Notes: generated by a model from the sequence alone, not told the origin. Counted from the stretch's first letter, positions 37,802-49,929 are shown. The stretch is 64,000 nt of DNA from Begonia masoniana (GCA_022432975.1 CM039512.1:2094519-2158518); one strand, 5' to 3'. Numbers and translations are program-made.

Positions 37802-38812
37802 ATGGCGGGTTCTCTGTCATCAGTCTCTGTTTCTTCTAACATCTCCACCCTTCATTCTGATATTCTTCAGACTCATATCCTCACCCGCCTCGACGGCTCC
37901 TCCCTCGCCTCCGCCTCCTGTGTCTCCTCGCAATTGCGTCTCCTCTCCTCCGAGGGGAAGCTCTGGAAGGATATTTGCGTCGCGATGTGGCCGTCCGTCG
38001 ATCATCCTTTGGTTGATGATGCCGTCTCCAGTTTCCCCTCTGGCCACCGGTCGTTTTTCTCCGACTCGTTTCCTCTCCTTGACCATCGTTCGCCGCGTTG
38101 TGATCTTCCCCCTTCTTCTCCCTCGCCGGAATTGATCTCCGCCGTTGATATTTTCTTTCAGAACCGCCCGATTTTTACCAAAGTTCAACAGAGCGAAACA
38201 GAGAGTTCTTGGTTCCTCTGCTCTCCCTTCCGGGTCGAACTACTCGACCCGAAAGAATCTGTTCCCACTCCTCTCAGACAAGCCTGCAGGGACGAAGACT
38301 GGCTAAACTGCCTTCAAGAAAACCTGACAGTCAGCTGGATCATCATCGACTCGAAAAACAACAGGGCTGCCAACACATCCAGCCGGAATCCCGTTTCGGT
38401 GCAGCGCCGCTGGTTAACCGGAGAAATCGAGCTCAGATACTCAACGATCATGGCCGCCGATAACCGGCCAGGATCTCTATCGGAATTCGTACAGTGTGGT
38501 GTTGTGGTAACCTGCGTCGTAAAAGGAGGAGGAGAGGTGGAGTTGAGGGAGGTGAGTATGCAAATCGAGGACATGGAAGGAAAACATTTGAACGGAAAGG
38601 ATAGCCTGGAAATTTTAAAGGACGCCATGGAAATCGGGAAACGGAAGAAGGGGAAGAAAGAGGAAGGGAAGGAGAAATACCAAGAGTTTCTGAAGACGAA
38701 GAGAGACAGAAAACAGAAGAAGCAGAAAATAGAGAAAGCCGTCGACACTTTCTTCATCCTCACCGGAATCACCATTTTTATTGCTCTGTGCTCTTTCATT
38801 TTGTTCAGATGA
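37802..38812 (+). CDS. F-box protein, At2g27310-like, with C-terminal membrane segment
   Basis: Substrate-recognition subunit of an SCF ubiquitin ligase by family; target unknown. Single intact exon of 336 aa. The F-box lies near the N-terminus (about residues 17-65: SDILQTHILTRLDGSSLASA, then LRLLSSEGKLWKDICVAMWP). The middle matches the plant At2g27310 group, with SFFSDSFPLL, LSVSWIIIDSK-like wording, RRWLTGEIELRYSTI and VVVTCVVKGG. A strongly basic KKGKKEEGKEKYQEF stretch follows, then a hydrophobic C-terminal segment (about residues 315-335, TFFILTGITIFIALCSFILF) that is a probable tail anchor. Start is the first Met after a good TATA box. No introns and no lesions seen. Confidence 0.92.
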   Translation: MAGSLSSVSVSSNISTLHSDILQTHILTRLDGSSLASASCVSSQLRLLSSEGKLWKDICVAMWPSVDHPLVDDAVSSFPSGHRSFFSDSFPLLDHRSPRCDLPPSSPSPELISAVDIFFQNRPIFTKVQQSETESSWFLCSPFRVELLDPKESVPTPLRQACRDEDWLNCLQENLTVSWIIIDSKNNRAANTSSRNPVSVQRRWLTGEIELRYSTIMAADNRPGSLSEFVQCGVVVTCVVKGGGEVELREVSMQIEDMEGKHLNGKDSLEILKDAMEIGKRKKGKKEEGKEKYQEFLKTKRDRKQKKQKIEKAVDTFFILTGITIFIALCSFILFR

Positions 38813-39548
38813 TCAGAAAAAAAAAAAAAAAAAAAAAAAACTTTATCTATAATTTTGCAGTAATTATAGAAATTAAAATAGGGTTACGTAAATATCAATG
38901 TAATTACCTCTTTTATCCTATAAATCAATGTGTTAATCTCTTGATTAAGTTTCTTAATCTCTCAGAAAAATAGCTCTTGAACCTTTTCAACCTTCCAAAC
39001 TTAGAACCATTGATTAAAGGCGAAAGAACATGGATAGAGATGAAGGATGACAGCAAGAAAGGAGATTCCTAGGAGAAGATATTTTATGGAGCAAGTAGAT
39101 ATTTTTATCGCATTTATTAATTCTACCTTGGGTGTCATCCTCATCCGTACCTTGCTGTCTTTGTTCTTAAAAAAAGATAGATTATTTTTCATAATTATCT
39201 CTGATCTTGTTTTAGTCGGACGGTTAAAGATCCAAACTTTATAACTGCCGTGGCTATTTTTATAATCCAATATTCCAATCTCCTTAATTAATTAATATTA
39301 ATAAAAAGATTAAAAAGATGTATGTAGAATGCGTGGCGAGCCCGCGGATAAGGAAAAGGACAGGATATCCGTACGATGGGTGGGGTCAAACGTTAATAGT
39401 TGTGGATTATTGGATTTTGTCATTTTCTTCGGTTTCTACTTTATATTATCCCGTAATAAGATTATTTAACCACGTTTTAGTAGCTGCTAATCTATAATTA
39501 TCTTTCTTAATTAAAAATGATTTAACTATGAGTTTGTCAAAGAATAAA
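38813..39548. other. Intergenic region
   Basis: Begins with a 20-odd A run directly after the F-box stop, then AT-rich DNA without a recognisable gene up to the Cassandra element. Confidence 0.5.
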
Positions 39549-39632
39549 TGTAACGACCTATTTTCCTAGTAAGATATTGTCCGTTCTGGGATTGGATCGT
39601 ACTCCAATATCTTCATCTCACGGCTTTGTTTG

Positions 39633-39718
39633 GCGAGGACTTCCTAGTTAGTCACTCAACCTGGTACTACTCTCGCTGAAACACTTTTAACTTCGGAGTT
39701 TTTATGAGATTCGTTGTC
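39633..39718 (-). ncRNA. 5S rRNA-like domain, 3' LTR of Cassandra
   Basis: The minus strand contains AACTCCGAAGTTAAAAGTGT and AGAGTAGTACCAGGTTGAGT, matching 5S rRNA including the internal promoter region. The A-box has CTTCGG changed to TTTCAG and the C-box GGGTGACC changed to GAGTGACT, so this copy is weaker than the others. Confidence 0.8.
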
Positions 39719-39992
39719 AATTGTGTTCCAAAACACGTCTTACTATTTTGAGAGAGTTTCTTTACATATGCTTCATTTCCATATACCGCCTCAAGCGATG
39801 TGGAATTGCTATAACGACCCTCTGGCTCACCAGAAACAGGCCGTGCGGTCCCTCCGGCTCTCCCAGATCAGGCCCTGTCACATGGCTTCAGCCCGACGGC
39901 ACCACGTGTCATCACAATCACTTCCTCCCCTCGGGGGCCCAACGTCTTCGGGGCCCAACGTCCTCGTTAGCCACATTTTTTAGTGGGTATAG

Positions 39993-40004
39993 GCTCTGAT
40001 ACCA
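39993..40004 (-). other. Primer-binding site of Cassandra (tRNA-Met)
   Basis: TGGTATCAGAGC on the minus strand, two bases after the end of the 5' LTR; complementary to the 3' end of plant initiator tRNA-Met. Confidence 0.92.
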
Positions 40005-40091
40005 CTTGTAACGATCCCTTTTCCCAGTAAAATATTGTCCGTTCTGGGGATTGGGCCGTAGTCTAATATCCTTCCCTCACGACTTTGTTTT

Positions 40092-40178
40092 GCGAGGACT
40101 TTCCAGTCGGTCACCAAACCTGGTATTATTCTCGCCGAAGCACTTTTAACTTTGGAGTTCTTACGGGATCCGTTGCCA
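40092..40178 (-). ncRNA. 5S rRNA-like domain, 5' LTR of Cassandra
   Basis: Minus strand with A-box-like AGTTAAAAGTGCTTCGG (40151-40135) and C-box-like GGTTTGGTGACC (40120-40109). Plant 5S rRNA similarity is clear on both sides of these boxes. Confidence 0.85.
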
Positions 40179-40589
40179 ATTGTGCTACAAAACGTGTTTT
40201 ACTATCTTGGAAAGGTTTCCTTACATATGTTTCATTTCTATATACCTCCCCAAGCGATGTAGGATTGCTGTAATGACCCTCCGACTCACCCGGAACAGAC
40301 CGTGCAGTCCCTCCGGCTCACCCGGATCTAGCCCCGCCACGTGGCTTCAGCCCGACGACACCACGTGTCATCACAATGAAAATATTAAGTCTTGTTTGAA
40401 AGTTGTTTGTTAAAGAACGATACTTTCTCAAATCATGCAATTCAACCTTTTTTTATTATCTATAGATATTCATTAATGTGTCAAATAATAATTGATATAA
40501 TTAGTAGAATAAATTATATATAGTTAATTGATTACATTAAAAGAGTAAAAAATTAAAAATTTATAAAAAAAAACCCATTTTAATAGACG

Positions 40590-41621
<1,032 letters not shown>

Positions 41622-41863
41622 CATTTGGGGTGACACGTGTCAATAGGGTGAGTGGACATGAGAATCAAGAACAACAGCCCACACTATCCAAGAAATCTGA
41701 CGTGGCAGAACGCGATCCACCACAAGCCTATCCAATATCCATGCAATTGCCTTTTCTTCCACAAACTTTCATCCCGATTTCCTCCTTGATCCTTAAAACG
41801 ACCCACGTCTTCCTCAGAAAATTCCGTCATTTCTGATTCGATCGCCTCCGTAGATCTTCGAAT
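41622..41863 (+). promoter_or_regulatory. psaO promoter and leader
   Basis: Contains GACACGTGTC (palindrome with a G-box-type CACGTG core, about 41632), GACGTGGCAG (about 41701), TATCCAATATCC (about 41730) and a second CACGTC. ACGT cores and CCAAT-like words are usual in light-regulated photosystem genes. I see no clear TATA box. Confidence 0.5.
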
Positions 41864-42617
41864 ATGGCAGCAGCTTTCGCCGCCCCATCCACCGTCGTCG
41901 GCCTCAGCAGCTCCTCACTCTCTTCCAGAACTCCGCGTCTCAGTTCTGGTATAACAACTGCTATTCCTGCATTTCCCTTGCGTCTGCGGCGTCTTCCTCT
42001 GTTTGCTAATCGAGAGTTGTTTCAGGTTTTCTTAAGTCGACGGTCACCGCGAGGAATCCTCTCAAGGCAGGCTTGTGCATCAGGCGGAAAGTTCACTTGG
42101 TAATTTTATATTCCGTTTACGGAAAGTACGGAATGTGGTTTCTTCATCTGGTAGTGTACTGAATTTATTCATTTTCGTTTGGGAAGCTTCGAGAGAGATT
42201 GGCTACGGACGGATCTGAGCGTGATCGGGTTTGGGCTGATCGGATGGCTCGCTCCATCGAGCATTCCGGCTATCGGCGGTAAGAGTTTGACAGGACTGTT
42301 CTTTGAAAGCATTGGAACGGAGCTCGCCCACTTTCCTACTCCACCAGCTTTAACTTCCCAGTTCTGGTTAGTTTAACAAAACCCACATTGACTCCTCATA
42401 ATTACTGCCCAAATTCAAATCATTAATCTCAAATTAAACAATTTAGTTATCTTAACGTCAAACCCTTCTTCGAATACTCACTAGATGACGGCGATTTTGA
42501 CGAAGGTTGATGTGTTTTATGGGCAGGCTTTGGTTGATAACCTGGCACATTGGATTATTCATCACTCTCACTTTCGGACAAATTGGGTTCAAAGGAAGGA
42601 CTGAAGACTACTTTTGA
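41864..42617 (+). CDS. PSAO: Photosystem I subunit O (PsaO), chloroplast precursor
   Basis: Thylakoid membrane subunit of photosystem I involved in state transitions and light-harvesting antenna docking. Mature part: FERDWLRTDLSVIGFGLIGW, LAPSSIPAIGGKSLTGLFFE, HFPTPPALTSQFW, WLITWHIGLFITLTFGQIGF and the end KGRTEDYF, almost word for word PsaO, with two membrane helices. Exons: 41864-42099 (or split, see below), 42187-42366 and 42527-42617. Read without a first intron, the frame is continuous and gives 168 aa. A 77-base GT-AG intron (41949-42025) would instead reveal a stretch FLKSTVTARNPLKA, typical of PsaO transit peptides, and the usual length of about 142 aa, but then the frame is off by one base before ASGGKFT. 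One extra G in GCAGGCT would explain this. Confidence 0.92.
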
Positions 42618-42690
42618 ACTCCATCTTCTCCCTCTGTATTTATTATTCCATCATAATGTTCCACAACTCCCCTTTTTCTCTTTTTTACCT

Positions 42691-42733
<43 letters not shown>

Positions 42734-42996
42734 GTTCATTGCCCACTGTTCCTGTATTTACTCTTTAACTTGACTTCTTGTCTCTACCTTTGCATTCAAA
42801 AACAAAGGAGCACCCTTCTGTTTTATCGGTCTGAGTAGATTGCCCAAAATAAAAATGTCAACTTTTTCTTGTATTGAACTGAGGTTTCGTTCTTTTAAAG
42901 CAAAAAATAAAAATAAAAAAAGTATAGCAAAGTTTCTTGTTATACGAAGAAAGTAGATCACCCAAGGCCATTGTCGAACCCTAGCCCAGTTCTTCG
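42618..42996 (+). other. 3' region of psaO
   Basis: Contains a CT-microsatellite (about 42690-42735) and T-rich sequence; no coding similarity. It probably includes the psaO 3' UTR. Confidence 0.5.
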
Positions 42997-44416
42997 AGTG
43001 GTGGGGGCCAAATCCAACTACTGCATGGGTCCCTCCTCTCGTGCCCTTTTTATCCCTTGCTTCCACATTATTATTAATGTTGTTGTTACAGTGGAGGACA
43101 AAACTGCCTGCCTCACATCTCTACCCAAATGCTTACAGACAATGGAAAAATTCCATTATTTTATTGCATTTTACAGCCTCTATTATTGCCTGTAACGTCT
43201 AATCAATCATTTTATTCATATTATTATTTTTTAATTGTCTTATCAGCTCGAAATAATTAAAAATTATATTTAAAAAAAAAGGTTTTTTTTTGAAGTTTAG
43301 CTTCTTTCGTTTTGGGTTTGTGGGTCCTCAAAAGCTTTGCGAAAATAGTCCAAACCAGAGTTTGGAAAATTAGCTTCGGAGTGGTGGGGGCCAAATCCAA
43401 CTACTGCATGGGTCCCTCCTCTCGTGCCCTTTTTATCCCTTGCTTCCACATTATTATTAATGTTGTTGTTACAGTGGAGGACAAAACTGCCTGCCTCACA
43501 TCTCTACCCAAATGCTTACAGACAATGGAAAAATTCCATTATTTTATTGCATTTTACAGCCTCTATTATTGCCTGTAACGTCTAATCAATCATTTTATTC
43601 ATATTATTATTTTTTAATTGTCTTATCAGCTCGAAATAATTAAAAATTATATTTAAAAAAAAAGGTTTTTTTTTGAAGTTTAGCTTCTTTCGTTTTGGGT
43701 TTGTGGGTCCTCAAAAGCTTTGCGAAAATAGTCCAAACCAGAGTTTGGAAAATTAGCTTCGGAGTGGTGGGGGCCAAATCCAACTACTGCATGGGTCCCT
43801 CCTCTCGTGCCCTTTTTATCCCTTGCTTCCACATTATTATTAATGTTGTTGTTACAGTGGAGGACAAAACTGCCTGCCTCACATCTCTACCCAAATGCTT
43901 ACAGACAATGGAAAAATTCCATTATTTTATTGCATTTTACAGCCTCTATTATTGCCTGTAACGTCTAATCAATCATTTTATTCATATTATTATTTTTTAA
44001 TTGTCTTATCAGCTCGAAATAATTAAAAATTATATTTAAAAAAAAAGGTTTTTTTTTGAAGTTTAGCTTCTTTCGTTTTGGGTTTGTGGGTCCTCAAAAG
44101 CTTTGCGAAAATAGTCCAAACCAGAGTTTGGAAAATTAGCTTCGGAGTGGTGGGGGCCAAATCCAACTACTGCATGGGTCCCTCCTCTCGTGCCCTTTTT
44201 ATCCCTTGCTTCCACATTATTATTAATGTTGTTGTTACAGTGGAGGACAAAACTGCCTGCCTCACATCTCTACCCAAATGCTTACAGACAATGGAAAAAT
44301 TCCATTATTTTATTGCATTTTACAGCCTCTATTATTGCCTGTAACGTCTAATCAATCATTTTATTCATATTATTATTTTTTAATTGTCTTATCAGCTCGA
44401 AATAATTAAAAATTAT

Positions 44417-44430
<14 letters not shown>
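42997..44430. repeat. 383-bp tandem repeat, 3.7 identical copies
   Basis: Copies start at 42997, 43380, 43763 and 44146; the last is partial and ends in a poly-A run (about 44420-44463). I see no difference between copies. The unit holds GTGGTGGGGGCCAAATCCAA, TATTATTAATGTTGTTGTTA and an AT-rich end. A 267-base open frame per copy (for example 43312-43578) has no recognisable protein character. Identity implies very recent duplication or a misassembly. Confidence 0.95.
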
Positions 44431-44465
<35 letters not shown>

Positions 44466-44493
44466 TTTTTTTTTGAATTTATTTACAATCGTA

Positions 44494-45494
44494 TAAAATT
44501 AAAATTAAAATTAAAATTAAAATTAAAATTAAAATTAAAATTAAAATTAAAATTAAAATTAAAATTAAAATTAAAATTAAAATTAAAATTAAAATTAAAA
44601 TTAAAATTAAAATTAAAATTAAAATTAAAATTAAAATTAAAATTAAAATTAAAATTAAAATTAAAATTAAAATTAAAATTAAAATTAAAATTAAAATTAA
44701 AATTAAAATTAAAATTAAAATTAAAATTAAAATTAAAATTAAAATTAAAATTAAAATTAAAATTAAAATTAAAATTAAAATTAAAATTAAAATTAAAATT
44801 AAAATTAAAATTAAAATTAAAATTAAAATTAAAATTAAAATTAAAATTAAAATTAAAATTAAAATTAAAATTAAAATTAAAATTAAAATTAAAATTAAAA
44901 TTAAAATTAAAATTAAAATTAAAATTAAAATTAAAATTAAAATTAAAATTAAAATTAAAATTAAAATTAAAATTAAAATTAAAATTAAAATTAAAATTAA
45001 AATTAAAATTAAAATTAAAATTAAAATTAAAATTAAAATTAAAATTAAAATTAAAATTAAAATTAAAATTAAAATTAAAATTAAAATTAAAATTAAAATT
45101 AAAATTAAAATTAAAATTAAAATTAAAATTAAAATTAAAATTAAAATTAAAATTAAAATTAAAATTAAAATTAAAATTAAAATTAAAATTAAAATTAAAA
45201 TTAAAATTAAAATTAAAATTAAAATTAAAATTAAAATTAAAATTAAAATTAAAATTAAAATTAAAATTAAAATTAAAATTAAAATTAAAATTAAAATTAA
45301 AATTAAAATTAAAATTAAAATTAAAATTAAAATTAAAATTAAAATTAAAATTAAAATTAAAATTAAAATTAAAATTAAAATTAAAATTAAAATTAAAATT
45401 AAAATTAAAATTAAAATTAAAATTAAAATTAAAATTAAAATTAAAATTAAAATTAAAATTAAAATTAAAATTAAAATTAAAATTAAAATTAAAA
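44494..45494. repeat. (AAAATT)n hexanucleotide satellite, about 167 units
   Basis: Perfect AAAATT repeats for about 1,000 bases with no interruption, directly after the 383-bp repeats and a poly-A run. It ends at AAAATGAAAGAGGAAGGG. Such length and perfection is unusual. Confidence 0.95.
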
Positions 45495-45955
45495 TGAAAG
45501 AGGAAGGGTTTAAAAGGTGGAGTGCTTACTTGGTTTTCTTACTTCTCTATTATTGATTTGAGCAGGCAAATGACATTCATTACTTCCTCTGTCCTTGGAT
45601 TTCCATTTCTCTCTCTCTCTCTACCTCTACCTCTCTCTCCTTTGATCTCTGTAAGAAGGCCATAAAAAAGCTTTCCGATCCATACCCTGAACTGGTTTTT
45701 CTTTTCTTTATTTAAATTTTGAGGAGGGTGATCTTTAAGACCGCCTACAAAATAGTAGTATTCTAAGCAGAATCTTTGATTGTCACTTTCGTTTGCTGAA
45801 TTCAAGGCTAACTGTGCGATTCTTACCCTTTATAAAGCCTTCCATTTCTATGATCATGACTGTTTTCTCGTCATACCATCCCATCACTTTCTCTCCAACT
45901 ATCAAATCCAGAATTAGGTTTCTTCTGTTTCAGCGATTGGTTTGATGGGCAAGTA
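45495..45955. promoter_or_regulatory. Upstream region of the coiled-coil gene
   Basis: CT-rich stretch at 45610-45645, typical of plant leaders. Open frames on the minus strand are antisense shadows. No clear TATA box. Confidence 0.4.
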
Positions 45956-48280
45956 ATGTCGGGGAAGAATCGTCGAAGAAGAAGCTCGGACGAGGCGGAG
46001 AAGCAGAGCAGGATTAGAAGGCGAGGCTGTTCGTCTTCTTCTTTGCACAGAGAGTGCGGATTCAAGCGGGCGATTCTGGCGGCGAAGAGGGTAGGATCGA
46101 CCACTCCGGTACCCACGTGGAAGGTTATGGTGAGCCGGTCGCCGTCGTCGAGAATTTCGAGTTCTGAGATCCTCAATTTCTCGCCAACTTTGGAGGGAGG
46201 GAGAGCGAAGGACCACTCGGTTTCTGCTAGAAAACTGGCTGCTACTCTGTGGGAGATCAACGAAGTTCCTACGCAGGCGGAGGCAGAAGTTGAAAACAAA
46301 CTGAAACTCCGGGAGAAAACCGCCATGGCTTCCCGGCCGGGACTCTCAGATCCAGATCCTTTTCATAGTACAGTTTCCGAGGTGATATTCATTTATTATT
46401 CTCTATTAAAATCCGGGTAGAAATGTTTTCTGAAGAAACTTTCGTGTTGGTTTTGGCATGATTAATCGACTTGATTTCAGAGAGTAGACAGATCCGAAGG
46501 AGTTGGAGAACAGAGAAGTATTACAGAGGACGGCTTGGATGGACATCACTCTGCCAGTTTAATGGAGGTCAGAGCATGATTCTTCTCTCTCCGTCTCTCT
46601 CTCTCTCTCTCTCTCTTCTATTTATTTCTTTATTTATTATTTCTTCCATTACAAACGAGCAAAGAAGTATAATAACCAGAGAAAGTGGGTTATCGTCGAG
46701 AATTTTAGAAGATAAGATTATGAAATTGACAGAAAATTGGTGTGCCATCTCTTTCTGCAGATAATCTGAAACACAAGCATAAAGCAGTAACTTTCCGCCT
46801 CGTCATTTTCATTAATCTAACAATAAAAACGCGTCATGACAAAATAACTAATCTGCCATGGCTGCTCTCCACTTTCTTTTTTGTAAACATTCCCAGAAAG
46901 AGGTAGATGTGACCCGTCTCTTTATGATCTTCAAAGTTTCAATTTTTCCAGATTCCAACTCATTCTCGGACTGGTCGAAAATGCACGAGAGGAAGGAAAA
47001 GTACGTTGAAGGAAGTGAGAAACGGGTTGGCAACAGCAAAGGAATTCCTCGAGGTTCTGAACCATTTATGGGTTTTCGAAGGAGAGAATCCATCGGTTTC
47101 TTCCGTCTGCTCTGCACTTGAAACAGAGCTCAATAAAGCGAAAAGAACACGTCGATGAACTACTGAAAGAACAGAGGTCTAATCACAGAGAAACAGAGCA
47201 GCTCCTGAGATGCTTTGCAGAAGAAAAGGCTATTGGGTGAGAAAAGAGCGAGAGAGGATTCGAAACGCAGTACAGAGCATGGCAGGAGAAGTTAAGGTGG
47301 AGAAGAAGATGAGAAAACAAGCAGAGAGATTGAACAAGAAGCTAGGGAGAGAATTGGCCCACTTGAAAGCTTCGCTGATCAAAACAGCCAATGAGGTGAA
47401 GAGGGAGAAGAGAGCCAAAGAGATTTTCGAGCAAATCTGCGACGAGTTGGCGAGAGGAATCGGTGAAGACAGAGCTCACGTAGAAGAACTGAAGAAGGAA
47501 TCGGTCAAGGTTAGGGAAGAAGTCGAGAAGGAGAGAGAAATGCTTCAGCTTGCTGATGTGTTGAGAGAGGAGAGAGTTCAGATGAAGCTTTCAGAAGCTA
47601 AGTATCACTTTGAGGAGAAAAATGCAACCGTTGAGAAGCTCAAAACCGAGCTCGAGGCCTATTTGAAGAACAAATCGAGCAGAGAAAACGACGTAGAATC
47701 TCCAAAAGTCGAAAAAATCAAGGAGCTCGAGGCTTATTTGAAGGAAATCAATTTCGGGTCATCTCGGATTGCAGAGGATGATGACGATCAAGAACAGGTC
47801 GAAGATGGAGGGGAAAACGAAGAAGAAGAGGAAGAAGAAGACTCGGCCGACAGTGATCTTCATTCCATCGAACTGAACATGGACAACAACAATAAGAGCT
47901 ACAGATGGAGTTTTACTAGCCAGGAACCTGCTCAATCCGATTCAAAACGAAATTCTTTAGAAAAAGAAGTAAAAGGAAGAAAATCATTTTCAGAGAAAAT
48001 TCAATGGCGTAACATATGCTTCAACAGAGGAGCATCCACCGGCAAAAACGGCGATTCAGGCAGTAAAAGCCAGGGAAACTCGGAAAGATTCGACAGCAGA
48101 AAATTTTCCGACCTTCTGCAGATTCAACCGAAGGAAAACGAAGGAGAAATTCAGAAACAAAAATCCGTAAACTGCCTGAAAGATCACATTTTCTCCGGCG
48201 CAAAAGTAGCACCGGCGCAAAGCTTTGGCCATCCAACCCCACAAAGAAGTCAATCCTATCCTTTCCGCTACGCTTCATAA
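45956..48280 (+). CDS. Coiled-coil protein, At5g41620-like (USO1-like), with two compensating frame breaks
   Basis: Plant-specific coiled-coil protein; function not established. Exons 45956-46381, 46481-46567 and 46952-48280 join in phase; about 613 aa. Family landmarks in order: a basic start with RIRRRGCSSSS, FKRAILAAKRVGSTTPVPTW, VSARKLAATLWEINEVP, STLKEVRNGLATAKEFLEVL, LLKEQRSNHRETEQLLRCFA, RLNKKLGRELAHLKASLIKT, EQICDELARGIGEDRAHVEE and EREMLQLADVLREERVQMKL. The last two make long coiled coils; an acidic EEEEEED region follows and the tail ends QRSQSYPFRYAS. Within exon 3 the frame slips +1 at about 47147 (extra A in AAAAGAACAC) and back at about 47231 (one T short before GGGTGAG). Some 28 residues between them match the family only in the shifted frame. 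Two indel errors, or a recently damaged gene. Confidence 0.85.
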
Positions 48281-48870
48281 ACCACTTCAATGGCTTTTCA
48301 AGAAGACAAATCAATCACAGACATTTAAGTTTGACAAGAACATAAATTTCTTCCATCTTCCCTACTCAAGCTCAGCTTGCAATTTGTTTTTCTTTGTTTC
48401 CCGTCGAAGCAGTAACGTTCTGTTCGATCAGATTTCAGTGAGAAAGAGCGTAAAAGTGTATATAGAGCACAGACGGTGCTATATTTATCTGTAATGACTG
48501 TTTTAAGTCTTGCCAGCCACTTCAATATCACCATGGAAGTTTTGCAACATGCATTCTTCTAGACTAAGTTTTCGGTCGACTGAGAATTGAGTTATTTTTC
48601 TAGCGTTTGGTTAAACTTAAAAAGCAATTGGGTCATTGCCGTCAATTTATTAGTTAAATTCAACACGTGTATACCATTTTTTTCCCCATTTAGTGAGGTA
48701 TTTTAATCGTTCGGGTGATTTCTAACTAACTTTCAATCTTTGTTGATATCTCGTCACAACTCGAACTTGCTGGAGAGAAAATCGACAGAATTCGAAATTA
48801 AGTAGGAAATCATCAGTGGGGTAAGAATTCGGGTCAAAACAGCTTATTAAATAAAAAAAATGTAGTATAT
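48281..48870. other. Intergenic, 3' of the coiled-coil gene
   Basis: Likely 3' UTR at the left, then AT-rich DNA without recognisable features. Confidence 0.4.
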
Positions 48871-48872
48871 AT

Positions 48873-49190
48873 TAACATATAAGGGTAGTTGGGTGTTTAT
48901 CTTCGTTGTCCTACTCTGTTACATTGTGACAGTCAGAGTGTTATTCAAATTGCGCGTAATTCAGTTTTTCATGAGCGAACCAAGCATATTGAGATTGATT
49001 GTCATGTCACCCGACATCATCTTCAACTTGGCACCATTATTTTGCCTTATGTTCCTTATTCTCTGCAAATTGCTGATTTGTTTACCAAGACACATTCAGT
49101 TTTACGATTTCGTTTTCTAACTGACAAACTCTCAATGCATATAGCTGTAGCATCGTGAGTTTGCGGGAGATGTTAACATATAAGGGTAGT
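48873..49190 (+). mobile_element. Ty1/copia remnant: end of RNase H plus LTR start
   Basis: Frame 48889-49158 reads the end of copia RNase [37 protein letters not shown], and [12 protein letters not shown]. After the stop come GGGAGATG (short polypurine tract) and TGTTAACATATAAGGGTAGT, the likely 3' LTR start. The words TTAACATATAAGGGTAGTT also stand just before the RNase H piece (48873), so the two LTR-like words now frame a 300-bp fragment. Confidence 0.85.
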
Positions 49191-49929
49191 TTCGTCTTTT
49201 ATCATTTTGTGTATGTATTTGTTATTTGTAGGGTAAACTATTAACAAAATAGAATATACATCAATTTCGTTTTCAGTATACACGAGTTGAATTTAACGAA
49301 AAAATTAATAACAAAATTTAAATTGTTGATAACAGAAAAGTAGAACATCTAAATTGCAGATGAAATTCTAACTAATCTCCCTAATTCTCCCCAAAAGATG
49401 TAACCTAAATTGTTTTGAACCGGCCACCGGTAGACAGCCTAGACAAGTAACATGCAATCAACCTGCTCCGAGAGGACAGTATCCGAAACAATTCTAGTTT
49501 TTCTCAAATAACCCACTTGTCTCCTCAATCATCTTTTGTTTTGGCTCCAAATTAGAAGACTATTAAACCAAATGATTCTTATCCAATTTTCACAACTGCC
49601 CTTCCTCAATCATATTTGTCTCGTAGCTTTCATACTTACCTATACTGTCTTTCTTGTTTTCATGTTTTTCTAACCAAAAAAACACATTGCTTGGCCAAAA
49701 TTTAAAGAAAAACCCACCGAATCACGTCTAAATATTGGCATCTATCGCACCAGAAGCATATGTGGAGATTTCAAAATGCATGTCAATTCGAGAAAATTAC
49801 AATCGCAAACGTACATGGATGATGGACCCGAACGAGCACTGGCCAGTTATTAGCGGAGATTCCAGCTTTTAATCCAGCTTATGTCGAGTATTTTTGGCCG
49901 GGAATGAATGACAGCTGCCTAATAGGGCC
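49191..49929. other. Intergenic region
   Basis: AT-rich; the left part may be decayed LTR of the copia remnant, the right part the former 3' flank of the nitrilase gene. No gene seen. Confidence 0.4.

Larger units (their letters stand above)
39549..40375 (-). mobile_element. Complete Cassandra TRIM retrotransposon
   Basis: Read on the minus strand: 5' LTR 40375-40007 (369 bp), a 90-bp internal part (40006-39917), and 3' LTR 39916-39549 (368 bp). Both LTRs start TGTGATGACACGTGG and end GTTACA, and each carries a 5S rRNA-like domain. The internal part starts with a primer-binding site for initiator tRNA-Met and ends in a purine-rich tract. There is no coding sequence, as expected for a TRIM. 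Flanks ATAAA (39544-39548) and ATGAA (40376-40380) are a target duplication with one mismatch. The two LTRs differ at a fair number of sites, so the insertion is not recent. Confidence 0.95.

Noticed and set aside
39993..40004. tRNA gene at TGGTATCAGAGC
   Set aside because: Only the 12-base primer-binding complement is present; no cloverleaf follows. The same applies to 63626-63637 and 54742-54751.
43312..44344. Repeated 88-residue open frames
   Set aside because: They recur because the 383-bp unit recurs; the translation shows no domain or codon pattern of a gene.
45871..46326. Minus-strand open frame of 151 residues
   Set aside because: It is antisense to exon 1 of the coiled-coil gene, whose plus-strand reading has clear family motifs.
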